A DNA stretch of 64,000 bases from Paralithodes platypus (Eukaryota; Arthropoda; Malacostraca; Decapoda; Lithodidae). The DNA lies in NCBI GenBank assembly GCA_032716605.1, contig CM064480.1:49261386-49325385 (forward strand), read 5' to 3'. The translations under genes were made by a program, and so were the position numbers. Positions 10,322-23,600 of the stretch are shown here, one piece after another (positions within the stretch are counted from its first letter, which is position 1; every line of letters starts with the position of its first letter). Below the pieces are notes generated by a model, which searched no databases, was not told the DNA's origin, and was given only the letters and a program-made list of their open reading frames with translations.

Positions 10322-13300
10322 GTAAGAATATAAATATATTTAGTATTATATAATTAACAGTATATATCGCTCCACAATTTTCGCAATACTTGGTAGCCCA
10401 AGATTGGGACAGGGACATTTACAGTCAGTTGTAAAACATAATACTATACAAGTTATATAGATATACGCATTACACACAGTATGTGTATGCATCCAAAGAC
10501 TATAGTCTTAAGACTGCCTTATTTACTTAAGGCAGATATTGGGGATACATGAAAGGACGCTAGTCAATGGCCGATACAAACGGTGGAAAGCGGTACTTTA
10601 GTTGTGGTATGTTAGGAGATAAAACATTTATTACCCAATCAGTGAGAGAGCGAGACTGCAAAAGAGGACTTTGATACCGATGTTCTCTCACCCACCTTTA
10701 GTTCTTTGCAGTTTCTTTCCGTTTCAGTAATACATGTGCTGTATAGTCTGTTTATTTCCAGCTGAAGGTAAATTGCCATGTTTCCATCTTGTCTACTCAG
10801 TTATTTCAGAGTTTGTTCAGCCTAATATGTTGGTAATTACGAAAACTTAGCAACAATATGAAGCCGAGATGTGGTAGTTTCATATTTTGCCATTAAGGGG
10901 ACATGGGCCGGTTTTCTGGTCCCCTTTCTCCCTCGTGTTAAGCCCCATTTGTTTTGAGATTATAAGACGGTCGGTCCATTAGTTTGAAAATTTTAACACC
11001 TTTCGCCCAATTTAGTTTACAGTTTTAAGACCTTTCGTGCCATTTAGGCGTCAATTTTTCCCTGGCGAGCGATAGCGAGCCTGTAATTTTAAGAGGAACC
11101 GGCCTTCGGCCGGTAAATTGTTTTTACCGAAAAATGTATCAATTTATCTTGAAAGAGGGCCTAGGGGGTGTTTTTCTTAGCTTGAAGGAGGTGTAGCGAG
11201 GAAACTAAGAGATAAAGGAATACATGAATTAATAGGCCAACAAAAATGGCCCATGTCCCCTTAAGTTGCCAAGGGGCTCAATTTACCGTCAGATGAAATA
11301 AAACCGACTATAGTAATGCAGTACCTGACAGAGTAGGTGACAATAACCAATAATATATCCATCATATCACAGTTTGTTTGTCTCACCGAATGTTTGTAGT
11401 AAATGCCTCAACACCGGACGAAACCCGTGTTGTACAGTCGGATACCATAGTCTCTCGCCCAATCATAATAATTCGTGTTTGTTTTATGCAATTATAAGTA
11501 TATGGATTATTTGTTGGATGTAATTTGCTTTTCAATAAATAGTATATATAATTATGTAGTTGATGTATAGAAATATATATTAAAAAAGAAAACTCAGAAA
11601 TGTACTTCCATAATTAAAACTAGGTGAAGTCTACGAATATTTATGAGTGGGCTAGAGACTATGGCATCCGAGTGTACAATCGGCCTAATAAGTGATGTCT
11701 CGGCACCAAGTATATTTTGATCAATAATTGGTATCAGCAACATCTAAAACATGATTTATTCGTTTCGAGTGAGATATATAACCATGTTCCCACACTTACC
11801 CACCCTAGCTAACATCTGACAGACATTAATGCAGCACAGAGAGAGCCAAACGTAATGCCAGGTGAGAAATGACTTATTAGCGCCACTGTACAATCGCGCT
11901 AATAAGTGATGACTCGGTACCAAGTATGTTTTGATCACTAATTGGTATCAGAAATACCTAAGCTTCATTTCTTCATATCAAGTGAAATATACAAACCTGT
12001 TCCTACATTTACCCACCATATTCAACATCTGACAGACATTAATACAGCACAGAGAGAGCCAAACGTAATGCCAGGTGAAACAGGACTTATTAGCGCCACT
12101 GTACAATCGCGCTAATAAGTGATGGCTTGGCACAAAGTATGTTTTGATCAATAATTGGTATCAACAATATCTAAGTTTCATTTCTTCATATCAAGTGAAA
12201 TATACAAACTTGTTCCTACACTTACCCCCCCAATTCAACATCTGACAGACATTAATACAGCACAGAGAGAGCCAAACGTAATGTCAGGTGAGACATGACT
12301 TATTAGCGCCACTGTACCAGACTGTATCACCAGATAATATAACATTGATTGTAAAGCACCTCCGATTCACTCTTTCACAAGGACACTGATATATCTACAG
12401 TATACAAACCATTTTTACCTTAAGGGAGCCAACCTCACTTTTGTGTATCTTTCTCTCCCTCTCTCTTTGGTTTGTATCCATTCGGCCCCATTCAGCCTAC
12501 TGTTTTAAGACGTTTACCCTCATCCAGGTGTCAATATTTTCCTGGCGAGCGGTAGCAAGCCAGCATATATATATTTTTGTTCTAACACCAAGCTAAATTT
12601 GTAAATTTTTTGATAGAAACATTTCTCAGGCGAAGCCGGATTTCTTCATACAATGCTGGCTCGCTATCGCTCGCCAGGAAGAAATCAACACCTGGATGGG
12701 GATAAACGTCTTAAACCAGTTGGCTGAATGGGGCCGAATTGATACAAGCCAGGGAAAGAGAGAAAAGGAGAGAAAGATTAAAAAAAAGCCGGTGATCCTC
12801 CTTAAATACTTTCAGATAATAATTCTGATTGAGTGTCCTTGCTAATACTAAACACTATTTTCGCATATCCAGACACTTATCCCCTTGAGGATTTGATGAC
12901 GCATTTCTTGTTCTTGTTTTATCAATATCAAAATATACAAAAAAAACATACTTTTTGTATATTTATACTTGATATTGACAGATAACTTGAATTTAAAGGC
13001 GATATTAGGGTTGGGTGGTGGCTGATAACTACCGTGTTTGATGGAGGAGCAATAATGGTTTGGTGGTTCTCACAGGTAAGCCACGTTAGCCTTGTCCGTT
13101 TCTTAGTCATTAATGTGCGACTTTAACCTCATGACACAGGGACAAGTGGCTTATTTCTACCAAATGCACTATATTGACGAAATTTAGGGCACGGTGTGAA
13201 CAATGCTGTGTCAAAATATCATACTGATCCAACTGTTTGTTAATAAGTTATTCCCGAAAAACGATGTAACACGGCCTCTGAAACCCATAGTAGGTGTCGA

Positions 13301-13770
13301 TTTTGTTCCTGGCGAGTGATAGCGAGCCTGTAATTTAGGAGGACCCGGTCTTTGGCCTGGTTACTGTTCTACCGATTTTTTTTTTCTTCTTTTTTTCTTT
13401 GGGCGTATTTTTCAATGCTTGATGGAGGTCTAGGGAACAAACTAAAAACCTGCCCTTACTAATACTAGCGACCTTGTTGACATCAGTACCGCCCCGATGA
13501 CGTAATGGTGATGACGCTGCCGAAGGTGGGCACAACATGGATGCAAGAAATACTGTGGACTATGAATCACAACCCGGATCTGGACAACCCACAGGCCACC
13601 ATTGGTATTCTAAAGCGCTCGTTTGATATCAGGTACTATTACTATTTTCTTCTTCTATAAAGCAGCTTCATTAAGTACTATCATTGTGTTATGAAAAGCT
13701 CTATATCCGTTAACAGAATATAACCAGAAAAAAACCTATGGTACTATTACTGCCGTACTACTACTATTAT

Positions 13771-13808
<38 letters not shown>

Positions 13809-13815
13809 TTACTAC

Positions 13816-13855
<40 letters not shown>

Positions 13856-14584
13856 TAAATATAAATACGGTGGTAAATACTTTAATGTTAATAAAAAACC
13901 TGGTGATTTATATTTGATGTCATGCCTGTGTCCAGTAAATCACGTAAATTTTGCTCTCTATTGATTTTATTAACTATTGAATTTGGGGTCACATTATTGC
14001 ATCGTGAGATACAATTATGTGGCCTATATTTGCACACAGAACGCATTAAGGGGGGATGGTTCACTTGTTGGGCAATTTTTGCATGTATTCATTATTTTTC
14101 TAGTTTCCTCCCTAGACCTTCATCAAATTAAAAACAAAAATCCATTAGATCTCCCTTCTAGATTAATTTGTACATTTTTCGGTAGAAAAATGTCCCGGCC
14201 GAAGGCCGATTCTTCCAACATTACAGGCTCACTGTCGTTCGCCAGGGGAAAAAAATCGACACCTAAATAGCACGAAAGGTTTAAATATTTACGAAAGAAT
14301 GGGGCGAAAGATCTTAAAATCGATTAACTAATGGGGCAAACATCTTAACATCTGAAAACTAATGGGGCTAAACATGAGGGAGAAAATGGTCCAGAAAACC
14401 GGCCCATCTCCCCTTAATAACTGTGTATGTATATGTACAGTAACAACAATTATACACATACTGTAAGCTTTTAATGTGTACTGCTACTAATTTGCATACA
14501 CAAATCAATCATTACTAATTTGTGTGTGTCAATAATTTCTTAAATTTGTTTAAATAGATTAAGGGGGGTAGTGGTTATTTTGTA

Positions 14585-14657
<73 letters not shown>

Positions 14658-17600
14658 TTTGTTCTGTTTATTCGCTAGAGATTAATTTGTCAATTTGTCG
14701 GTAGAAAAATGTCCCGGCCATGGCCTGTTCCTCTTGTAATTACTGGCTCGCTATCGCTCGCCAGGAAAAAATCGACACCTAAATGGCACGATAGGTCTTA
14801 AAATTGACAACGAAATGGAGCTAAAGGTGCTAAAATCGCAAAACTAATGGGCCGATCGTCTTCAAATCTCAAAACTAGTGAGGTTAAGCACAAGGGAGAA
14901 AGGGATCCAGAAACACTGCCCATCTCCCTTTAAATTTTCCCGCAGCGTAGATATGTTGTTCGACATCGAGGGCCAGGGAGAGATTGGTTATGCCGAGCAC
15001 GCAAACTTCTTCAAAGCGCCCTGTCCCTGGAAGAACCCTGAGGATGGAATGAAGATTGAGCTCGTGAAGGCCCAGCATGGTCGTCGAATCATCAAGACGC
15101 ATTTCCCAATCTCCCTCATGACCCCAGGCCTCCTAGATAAGGTTAAGGTCAGTATTTAGGATGACGCTATATATAATGTACTCTGGACACAACATTTCAG
15201 CTTAGGTAGGATCTTCAAGGATCGAATGGAGTACAAACTCTCCTAATTAGCCCTCCAATTTCCTAAACACGTCGTAAAACTAGTAAAATCTAGTAATGGT
15301 AGCCAAACATATAATGCTTTAATGCACATTAGATTATAGTTGTACTTAGGCGAATATATGCAGTTTAGAAAGGATATCTTTGAAGTAAAAGGGTAAAAAC
15401 TACATCAATTCCCCCTCTTAGGTTTTTATATTATTACTGTTTCTACTTATTGATCCTTAATGGCCTTGAAATATTTCAAGCCAATGAACACATCGCTCAA
15501 ACACAATGATCTCGCCTACTGGGAACCTGTTATCGTTTACATACAGTTATTTTTTATTTTATATCAAAGAAAGTCTTAACCCGATCCTCGTGTCAAAACC
15601 TCAAATTGTGAACGTCGACACATCTTTTGTGCTAATAAAGAATAATAAAGGTACAAAAATAATACTTGCGTTAATATACAGACCTCCAGCTCAATCAGTG
15701 CAAACTGACCGAGAAATTTACGAACAAATTGCAGATGTAAGTATCTCACAAGATACCGTAATTTTTGGCGACTTTAATTTACCTGTGACCAAGTGGGGCG
15801 ATACTCTTACTTCACACTCCGGACATGACTTGTATACGAACTTGCAAGAGAGTTCGCTTTATCAATTTGTTCGAATGCCGACCCGTGGTAATAACGTTCT
15901 TGACATTGTACTTGCAACAAAGAAGAATTGATAGAGAATTTGAATGTTGGTGATGAATTCAGTAACAGCGACCATCGTACGATAACTTTCACTTTAAAGT
16001 TTACTAGTAACGAACCAAATAGTAGCATCGAAAAAGTTCCTAATTTCAAGAAAGCAAACTTCCATAAACTTAGAGCTATGTTTAAAGAAACTGACTGGAG
16101 CTTTTTAATTAACAATAACGACATAAATACATCTTGGAAGTTATTCGAAACCACTTACCTAAAAGCAGTGCAAGACTGCATACCATTGAAAATACGGCGT
16201 CCAGGCCAAAATAATAAGCCCAAATGGTGGAATAAAGATATTTCAAACTGCCTGCTTGCTAAAAAATTTGCTAATGATAGATTAAAATCCTCACAAAATG
16301 ACGAAGAACGGGTGAAATTTGTAGAGCTACGACGCAAAGCCAAAAAGTTAATTAAGCAAAGTAAAAAGACCTTAGAGTTACATATTGCGAATCAAAGTAA
16401 AACAAACCCGAAAGAATTTTATAGTTATATCAGAAAGAAAAAAGTAGTTACTTCAACTGTTGGACCGTTAGTCGATGAAAAAGGAGAATACACCAAAGAC
16501 GAAGTACAAATGAGTAATGCCCTCAATACCTTCTTTGCATCAGTTTTTACAACAGAAGACCTCAGTGATATCCCTACACCATCGCCGATTCAGATTGATA
16601 ATTCAGATGTTCTAAGCAATATCACCGTTACAGAGAGAGAAGTATTGAATTGTTTAGATAAACTCAAGGTAAATAAAACGCCAGGACCTGATACAATCTC
16701 GCCTAGAGTTCTAAAGGAAGCTAAGAATGAGCTCTCCAAACCACTGACATTACTATGCAATAAATCCTTGCAGTCTGGAACTATGCCTGATCAGTGGAAG
16801 CTAGCCAACGTAACACCGATATTCAAAAAAGGCAGCAAATCCCTACCCAGTAACTATCGTCCAATTAGCTTAACCTCAGTTGTATGTAAAATGCTAGAAA
16901 CGGTCATACGAGACAGACTCGTAAATCACTTAGAGGAAAATAACATACTTAAAGATACTCAACACGGCTTTCGTAAAAAACGTTCCTGTTTAACAAACCT
17001 CTTAGACTTCTTCCACGATATCCTCAACCTCTACGATGAGAGTAAAGCTGTAGATATTATATACCTTGATTTTCAAAAGGCCTTTGACAAAGTTCCCCAC
17101 AAACGTTTACTGCTAAAACTAAAAGCGCATGGAATACAAGACGGTGTGTTGAAATGGATAGAAAATTGGCTCAGCAACAGAAAGCAAAGGGTAGTCATAA
17201 ACGGTAAGGCATCTAAATGGACCAATGTAAGTAGCGGGGTACCCCAGGGATCGGTACTAGGACCAATTCTCTTTCTAATTTACATCAACGACATAGATGA
17301 GGGTCTCACCTGCACAATCTCAAAATTTGCTGACGATACAAAAATTGCAAATAGCGTACTCTCAAAAGAACAAGTTGACGATATGCAACACAATCTAGAT
17401 AAATTGTCATGTTGGGCCCAAATTTGGCAAATGAGTTTCAATGCGGATAAATGTAAAGTACTACATGTCGGATACCTAAATGAGAAAGCAAACTATTCGA
17501 TGAATGGCACTCAGCTTAAGAATGTAAACTGAGAAACTGATCTGGGAGTAACAATATCGAGTAACCTAAAACCGAGTCAACAATGTTCAGAAGTTGTTAA

Positions 17601-20600
17601 GAAGGCAAACAAAATAATTGGCTTTATAGGCAGGTCATTTGAGCATAAATCCAAAGAAGTTATCCTAACCCTTTACAATTCCTTAGTCCGCCCTCTTCTG
17701 GAATACTGCGTTCAATCCTGGTGCCCTTATTACCAAAAAGATATAAACAAGCTAGAACGAGTTCAACGTAGAGTTACCAAAATGATACCTAGCCTAAAGA
17801 ACAAACCATACGAAGAGCGTCTTAGAGAATTAAATCTATTTCCTTTAACCCAGCGCAGATTAAGAGGCGACTTAATTCAAGTGTTCAAAATCATCAAAGG
17901 CATCGACAATATGAACTGTAGTAAGTACTTCACTATCGACCAATCTAATTACACGCGGGGAAACGGTTGCAAAATTATTGGTAAATCTTTTAACTCGCAC
18001 GAATCTAAGAATTTCTTCTTCAATCGAGTTGTCAACTTGTGGAATGGGCTTCCCCGAGACGTTATAGACTGCAGCACCGTTGATTCATTTAAATTCCGCC
18101 TAGACAAATATCTCGCATCAAACCCGCGACTGACTGCGTTTGTAAATGAATAACTTTATCCTCCCCTCAGTTACTAACCCCTATGTCCCCTACTAACTTC
18201 CTAGTCCTGCCACGTTAGTGGCAGGGCAGTAGTTCCCTTTCCAATGTTCCCTTACCCACTCTAAACCACTGTTTGGTCACTTGATCCTCAGTGTTTTGGA
18301 GGACAAGCAACCTAGAAGGGTCACTAGACCTGTTGTTGCTTGATTTCCTTTGTACTCCTTTGTACTAGTTAACACAGCACCAGTTTCAGATCAAAACGAG
18401 CACACTTAAAAACTGCCAAAAACGAAACGAACATAGTCTCGTATTCAACCTTACTCAATTTGACGTCACTAAATCTAACTGAATCGGACTTAACCCAACC
18501 TAAACAAACCTGTTTAGGATTGCGGTCATTTGGGAGTATGGCCAGTATGACCTCCTTATCCCAGAATCTCACCTACCATGTATCAGAACTATATACCGGT
18601 ACAATATACTTTGACGTTATAGCTGACTTAGAACCCCCTTATCCCAGAATCTCACCTACCATGAATCAGAACTATATACCGGTACAATATACTTTGACGT
18701 TATAGCTGACTTAGAACCCCCTTATCCCAGAACGCCACCTACCATGTATCATAACTATATACCGGTACAATACTTTGACGTTATAGCTGACTTAGAACCC
18801 CCTTATCCCAGAATCTTACCTACCATGAATCAGAACTATATACCGGTACAATATACTTTGACGTTATAGCTGACTTAGAACCCCCTTATCCCAGAACGCC
18901 ACCTACCATGTATCAGAACTATATACCGGTACAATACTTTGACCTTATAGCTGACTTAGAACCCCCTTAACTCATGATAAGAGTAACCTAGAACCCGCGT
19001 CCCTCAGGTGGTGTATGTGGCCCGGAACCCCAAGGATACGTTCGTCTCCGGCTACCACTTCTTCAGGGTCATCAAGGCCTACAAGTACTCCGGAACCCTT
19101 GACCAGTATATCCATGACTGCATGCAAGATGACAGTGGGTAGACATGTAATTAGCATTTGTTTATTATACTTATAACAAGAGTATTCTGTTGTTTTTATA
19201 GTCACAAGACAGGCAGAATAATTGACAACAAAATACCGGTACCGTAATTTCAACAGTCATAATTTTAATATATCTGCGATATTACTATAGGTAGCGCCAA
19301 CGAACTTGACAATAATCTTGATCCCTGACCTCTAAGAACTCAAAAGGGCCTAGAGCAAATTGGCTGTACAAAAATATCCACACCTATTTGCTAGTGGACT
19401 CTTCCCAAATGATAGAAACGTCCACCTAATTGCTTTCATTCATTTCAAGTTATAAAAAATTAAGGCGTCAAGATTAATGTCAAGTTCGCTGGCGCTACCT
19501 ATAGTACTTGACAATCTTAAACCATAAACTAATGGTAAAATGCTGATATAAAATAAATAACGAATACAGATTTCAACACACGTAATTTCAAATTTCCAAG
19601 GGTCATTTACAGGGATATACTATCTATTGTAATATACCTAATATATTTCACTCCCCCAAAATTGCAGAGGTAAAAGGTTAGGTAGGGGGACACTCCAGGC
19701 AGTTCAGTCATGGCGTTCATATCCGTGTATTAATTAGCCCTTTTTATCATATTTAGGGGTACCTGTATTCTTCAGTTCATCAAGAATGAAGGGGTAACAA
19801 TATTATTAAGTTCATCAATAATTCAGGGGTAACTTCATTATTCAGGTTATCGATAATTCAGGGGTAACTTCATTATTCAGGTTATTGATACCGGTAATTC
19901 AGGGGTAACTTCATTATTCAGGTCACCAATACTATAAATCAGGGGTATCTTCATTATTCAGGTCACCAATACTGTAAATCAGGGGTAACTTCATTATTCA
20001 GCGTATCAGTAACTCCGGGGTAGCTTCATTATTCAGGTTACCAATAATTCATGGGTAACCAATTATTAAACACGTTAATAATAATTCATGGCTCAGAGGT
20101 AACTTCAATAATTAGGTTAATAACAATTCAGGGGAAACTTCATTCATCAGGTTACCATAGTTTACCTTCGCAGGAGCATCTTCATTTTAAGCAGATTCTC
20201 AAATTCTTCTAGTAGGAATATCTGAACGTTGATTCTTAACAAGTTAGACTTACAAAAATGTCCAACAGCTGCCAAATACGACTTGCGGGAAAATACGCTA
20301 AAAAACGCCCTTTTTCTTCCGTTGTTCGCTAGTGATCTACCTGCCGTTCTGGCCGCACGTGAAGGAGGCGTGGCAGCAGCGTCACCACCCCAACCTTCAC
20401 TTTGTCTTCTACGAGGACCTCAAGGCGGACATCATGGGGGAGCTAAGGAAAGTAGACGCCTTCCTAAATACCAACCTTACTGAACAGCAACTTTTGAATG
20501 TGAGTTAAGGGAGCTCAGACGGTATTGTGCAGCATAACTTACTGGTTCGGCTCAATGGTTTAAGGAAGGGGTTTAGTTTGTTCTCTAAACCTCTACAAAC

Positions 20601-23600
20601 TTAAAAAAAAAAACTATATACTGTAGATGTGTAAATTTTTCGGTAGAAAAATGTCCCGGCCGAAGGCTGATTCCTCTTCAAATACAGGCTCGCTATCGCT
20701 CGCCAAGAAAAAATCGACACCTAAATGGCACGAAATGTCTTAATATTGGCAAAGAAATGGGGCAAACAGGTCTAAAAATCGCCAAACTAATGGGGCGAAT
20801 GTATTGAAATCTCAAAACTAATAGGGCTAAACATGAGGAAAGAGGAGGACTCGAAAAACCAACTGCCTCCCCTTCACCCCGTCAGTTTTCCAGGAAGCTT
20901 TTCTTCCTTATATTCAGGCTATCATTAGTAAATTGTCTTCACCTTAGCAATGTAATGTGGGAGACGAAGGGTTAACATAGAAAGGTATTAAGTCATTTGA
21001 TTCCTAGAGGGCCTTAAGAAGCTGAATAAAATCGTGTAATTTTAGCCAGATATATAGTGCAAAATGCGTCCCATGACTTAACCCATTGAGTACCAGCGAC
21101 GTGTGTTATCTTTAATTCTAGCAATACTTAGACGATATTATGCAGCTTAGGAAGGATACGCAATAGTTAAAAATGTTGGTTGAAATAATTTAAAGCCTTA
21201 TTATTGCTCGAGTTCCTTCCTAATCTTCATAAAATCGTCTAATAGTTGCCACACTATATAGAAAAGGACGTTACCGGTACTGTATGGGTTAAGGAGTAAA
21301 GGCGGATTTACACAAGGATTAATTACGGCTACTTTTGATCCACAAGTTTTTCCTAGCAATATTCTGAGAACATTTTGCCCTGGTATCGGCACCTAGACAT
21401 ATATTAGATGATTTTAAGCGTCAACATTATTATCTAAGTACATTTAATAAGATGTCAAATCCAAGTTGCAGATAAGTTTGATAGTATACTCTATCATCAA
21501 TACCAACTGGAATGACTAATTTGTCGTGTTAGATATTTCATACTTAACACCAACCTAATTGGACAGTATCTTATTAAAGTTAGTCCCTTAACATTGAATC
21601 ATCAACACCAATCCCAGAAAATAGCAGATCAGTGAGGTTAGTTACCGGTATTTCAAGTAGATCTACGTTCTACCATCAATAACCTCACAGAACAGCAACT
21701 CACACTGTTAGTTACCGTTACTACTCTGACTATACATTTTATCGTCAACAATCACAGAAAACAGCAGATCATCAATGTTAGTTATTTTACACTGATCTAC
21801 CTCATTTTATCAATAAATTCATATAACAGCAACTTAACCCTATCTCAACACACTACATGACTGGTGCACTACAAACAGACTTAATCTAGCCCCAGCCAAA
21901 TCCACCGCAACCCTGCTCACAAGTTGGACAGGAGAACACGAATACATCCCTCAACTCACCATAAACAACACACCCCTAACACATACACACACACCCAAAA
22001 TCCTAAGAGTAACATATGATACTCATATGACATTCAAACAGCACACCACAAACATTAAAAAGAAACTGACACCCAGACTTAACGCCCTCAGGTCACTTGC
22101 TCACACAAAATTTGGACACAACAAAGAAACTACCACCACAGTATATAAACAATACATAAGATCAGTGATGGAATACGCAAGCCCAGCCTGGGCTTCTAAC
22201 CTAGCTGAAACACATCATAAGACCTTACAGACTATTCAAAACAAAGCCCTGAAGATCATTACAGGTTGCACAGCTACTTCACCCACAGATCACCTACATC
22301 AAGAAACCAAAATCCTCAAAGTCAAAGACCATCTGGACATGAGAGGCACTCAATTCCTGGCAGCAGCCTCTACGAACCAAGACCACCCACTAAACTACAT
22401 GGCAACACACCCACAGACACCAAGAAATATCAAAACAACACCCAGCACACGGTATCACACACAATTATTGTCCTCTCTCCCTCCCTGCCCACCCCGAACC
22501 AACTTCCAGAAGCACATCCATACTCATATCTCTCACCGATCCATCCACTCACTCACAGACAACACGCAGCTGCATGCACGACCTCCCGAAATCCATCCTT
22601 CCGAATCCTCCCTTCCTCGCGAGGACAGAGTCCACCTGGCCAGGCTGAGATGCGGACACCATCCAGCTCTCCTGAGCTATCAGAAGAGACTGGATGACTC
22701 TGTTGTCGACGCCTGCCCGGGATGTAACACAGCACCCCATACCATTAAACACATCATAGAAAACTGCATTTCACACAACCACTTACGCCAACAACACAAT
22801 CTACACTCAATGAGAGCTCTGTGGGAAAGCCCGATCGTGGCCATGGCCTTTCTCAGGGACTCGGGGCTGTTCGGCCAGGCAGCTTAGGGAACAACAACAA
22901 CAACAACAGCAACTTATAAATATAACTGTCTACAGTCTGATGAATATTCTATCAATAACAACCTCAAAAACAGCAGAACATAGATGTTATTCACACTGAT
23001 TTTACCGTATGTTCTATAATCAATAACCTCACAATACAGCAATTCACATACAGTATGTTACTTACTACAATCACAGAAACCATAAGTTCATAGATGTTAG
23101 ATACTGCACACTGATCTTACTTATTATCTTCAACAACCTCACAAAACAGTAACTTATAATAAGTATTTGTTATTACGCCATCAAGTATATGGTTGCTCGA
23201 TTCTATAAAAGCCTTTTTTCAGGTGGTTAAGAATACAACCCTGTCCTCTATGCAGGCAAGAGGGGATCCTGTGGGTAAAAGTAGTTTCATCTCGGAGCTA
23301 CAAGAAGTCAAGACCGTCTTTATGAGGAAAGGTAAGTCATATACCGTACAATAGATCTGCATTTTGGATGTGCAGCCAAATGTATGTGTGTATATGCACG
23401 GTGTATGTACGTATGTGAGCATGCTGGAAAAAGTTGTCTAAACTTACTAGTATATTCATATTACACTTATGTAGAGACGTCCATGACCCACACTATGTGG
23501 CCAATGTTTTTGTCAGAAAATGCAGCATGCTGGAAGCTACATTAGGTTAATTGACCAGATAGGCCTACACTGTACAGCATCCTGTCAAGTATAGTCCATG

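Noticed and set aside
19131..19140. Alternative exon 4 donor GTAGAC at 19139
   Set aside because: It would join exon 5 out of frame; the GTGGGT donor at 19135 gives a continuous SULT sequence.
22266..22697. 143-codon frame overlapping the LINE fragment
   Set aside because: It is another frame of the RT C-terminal region, which reads clearly in the 22027-22887 frame.
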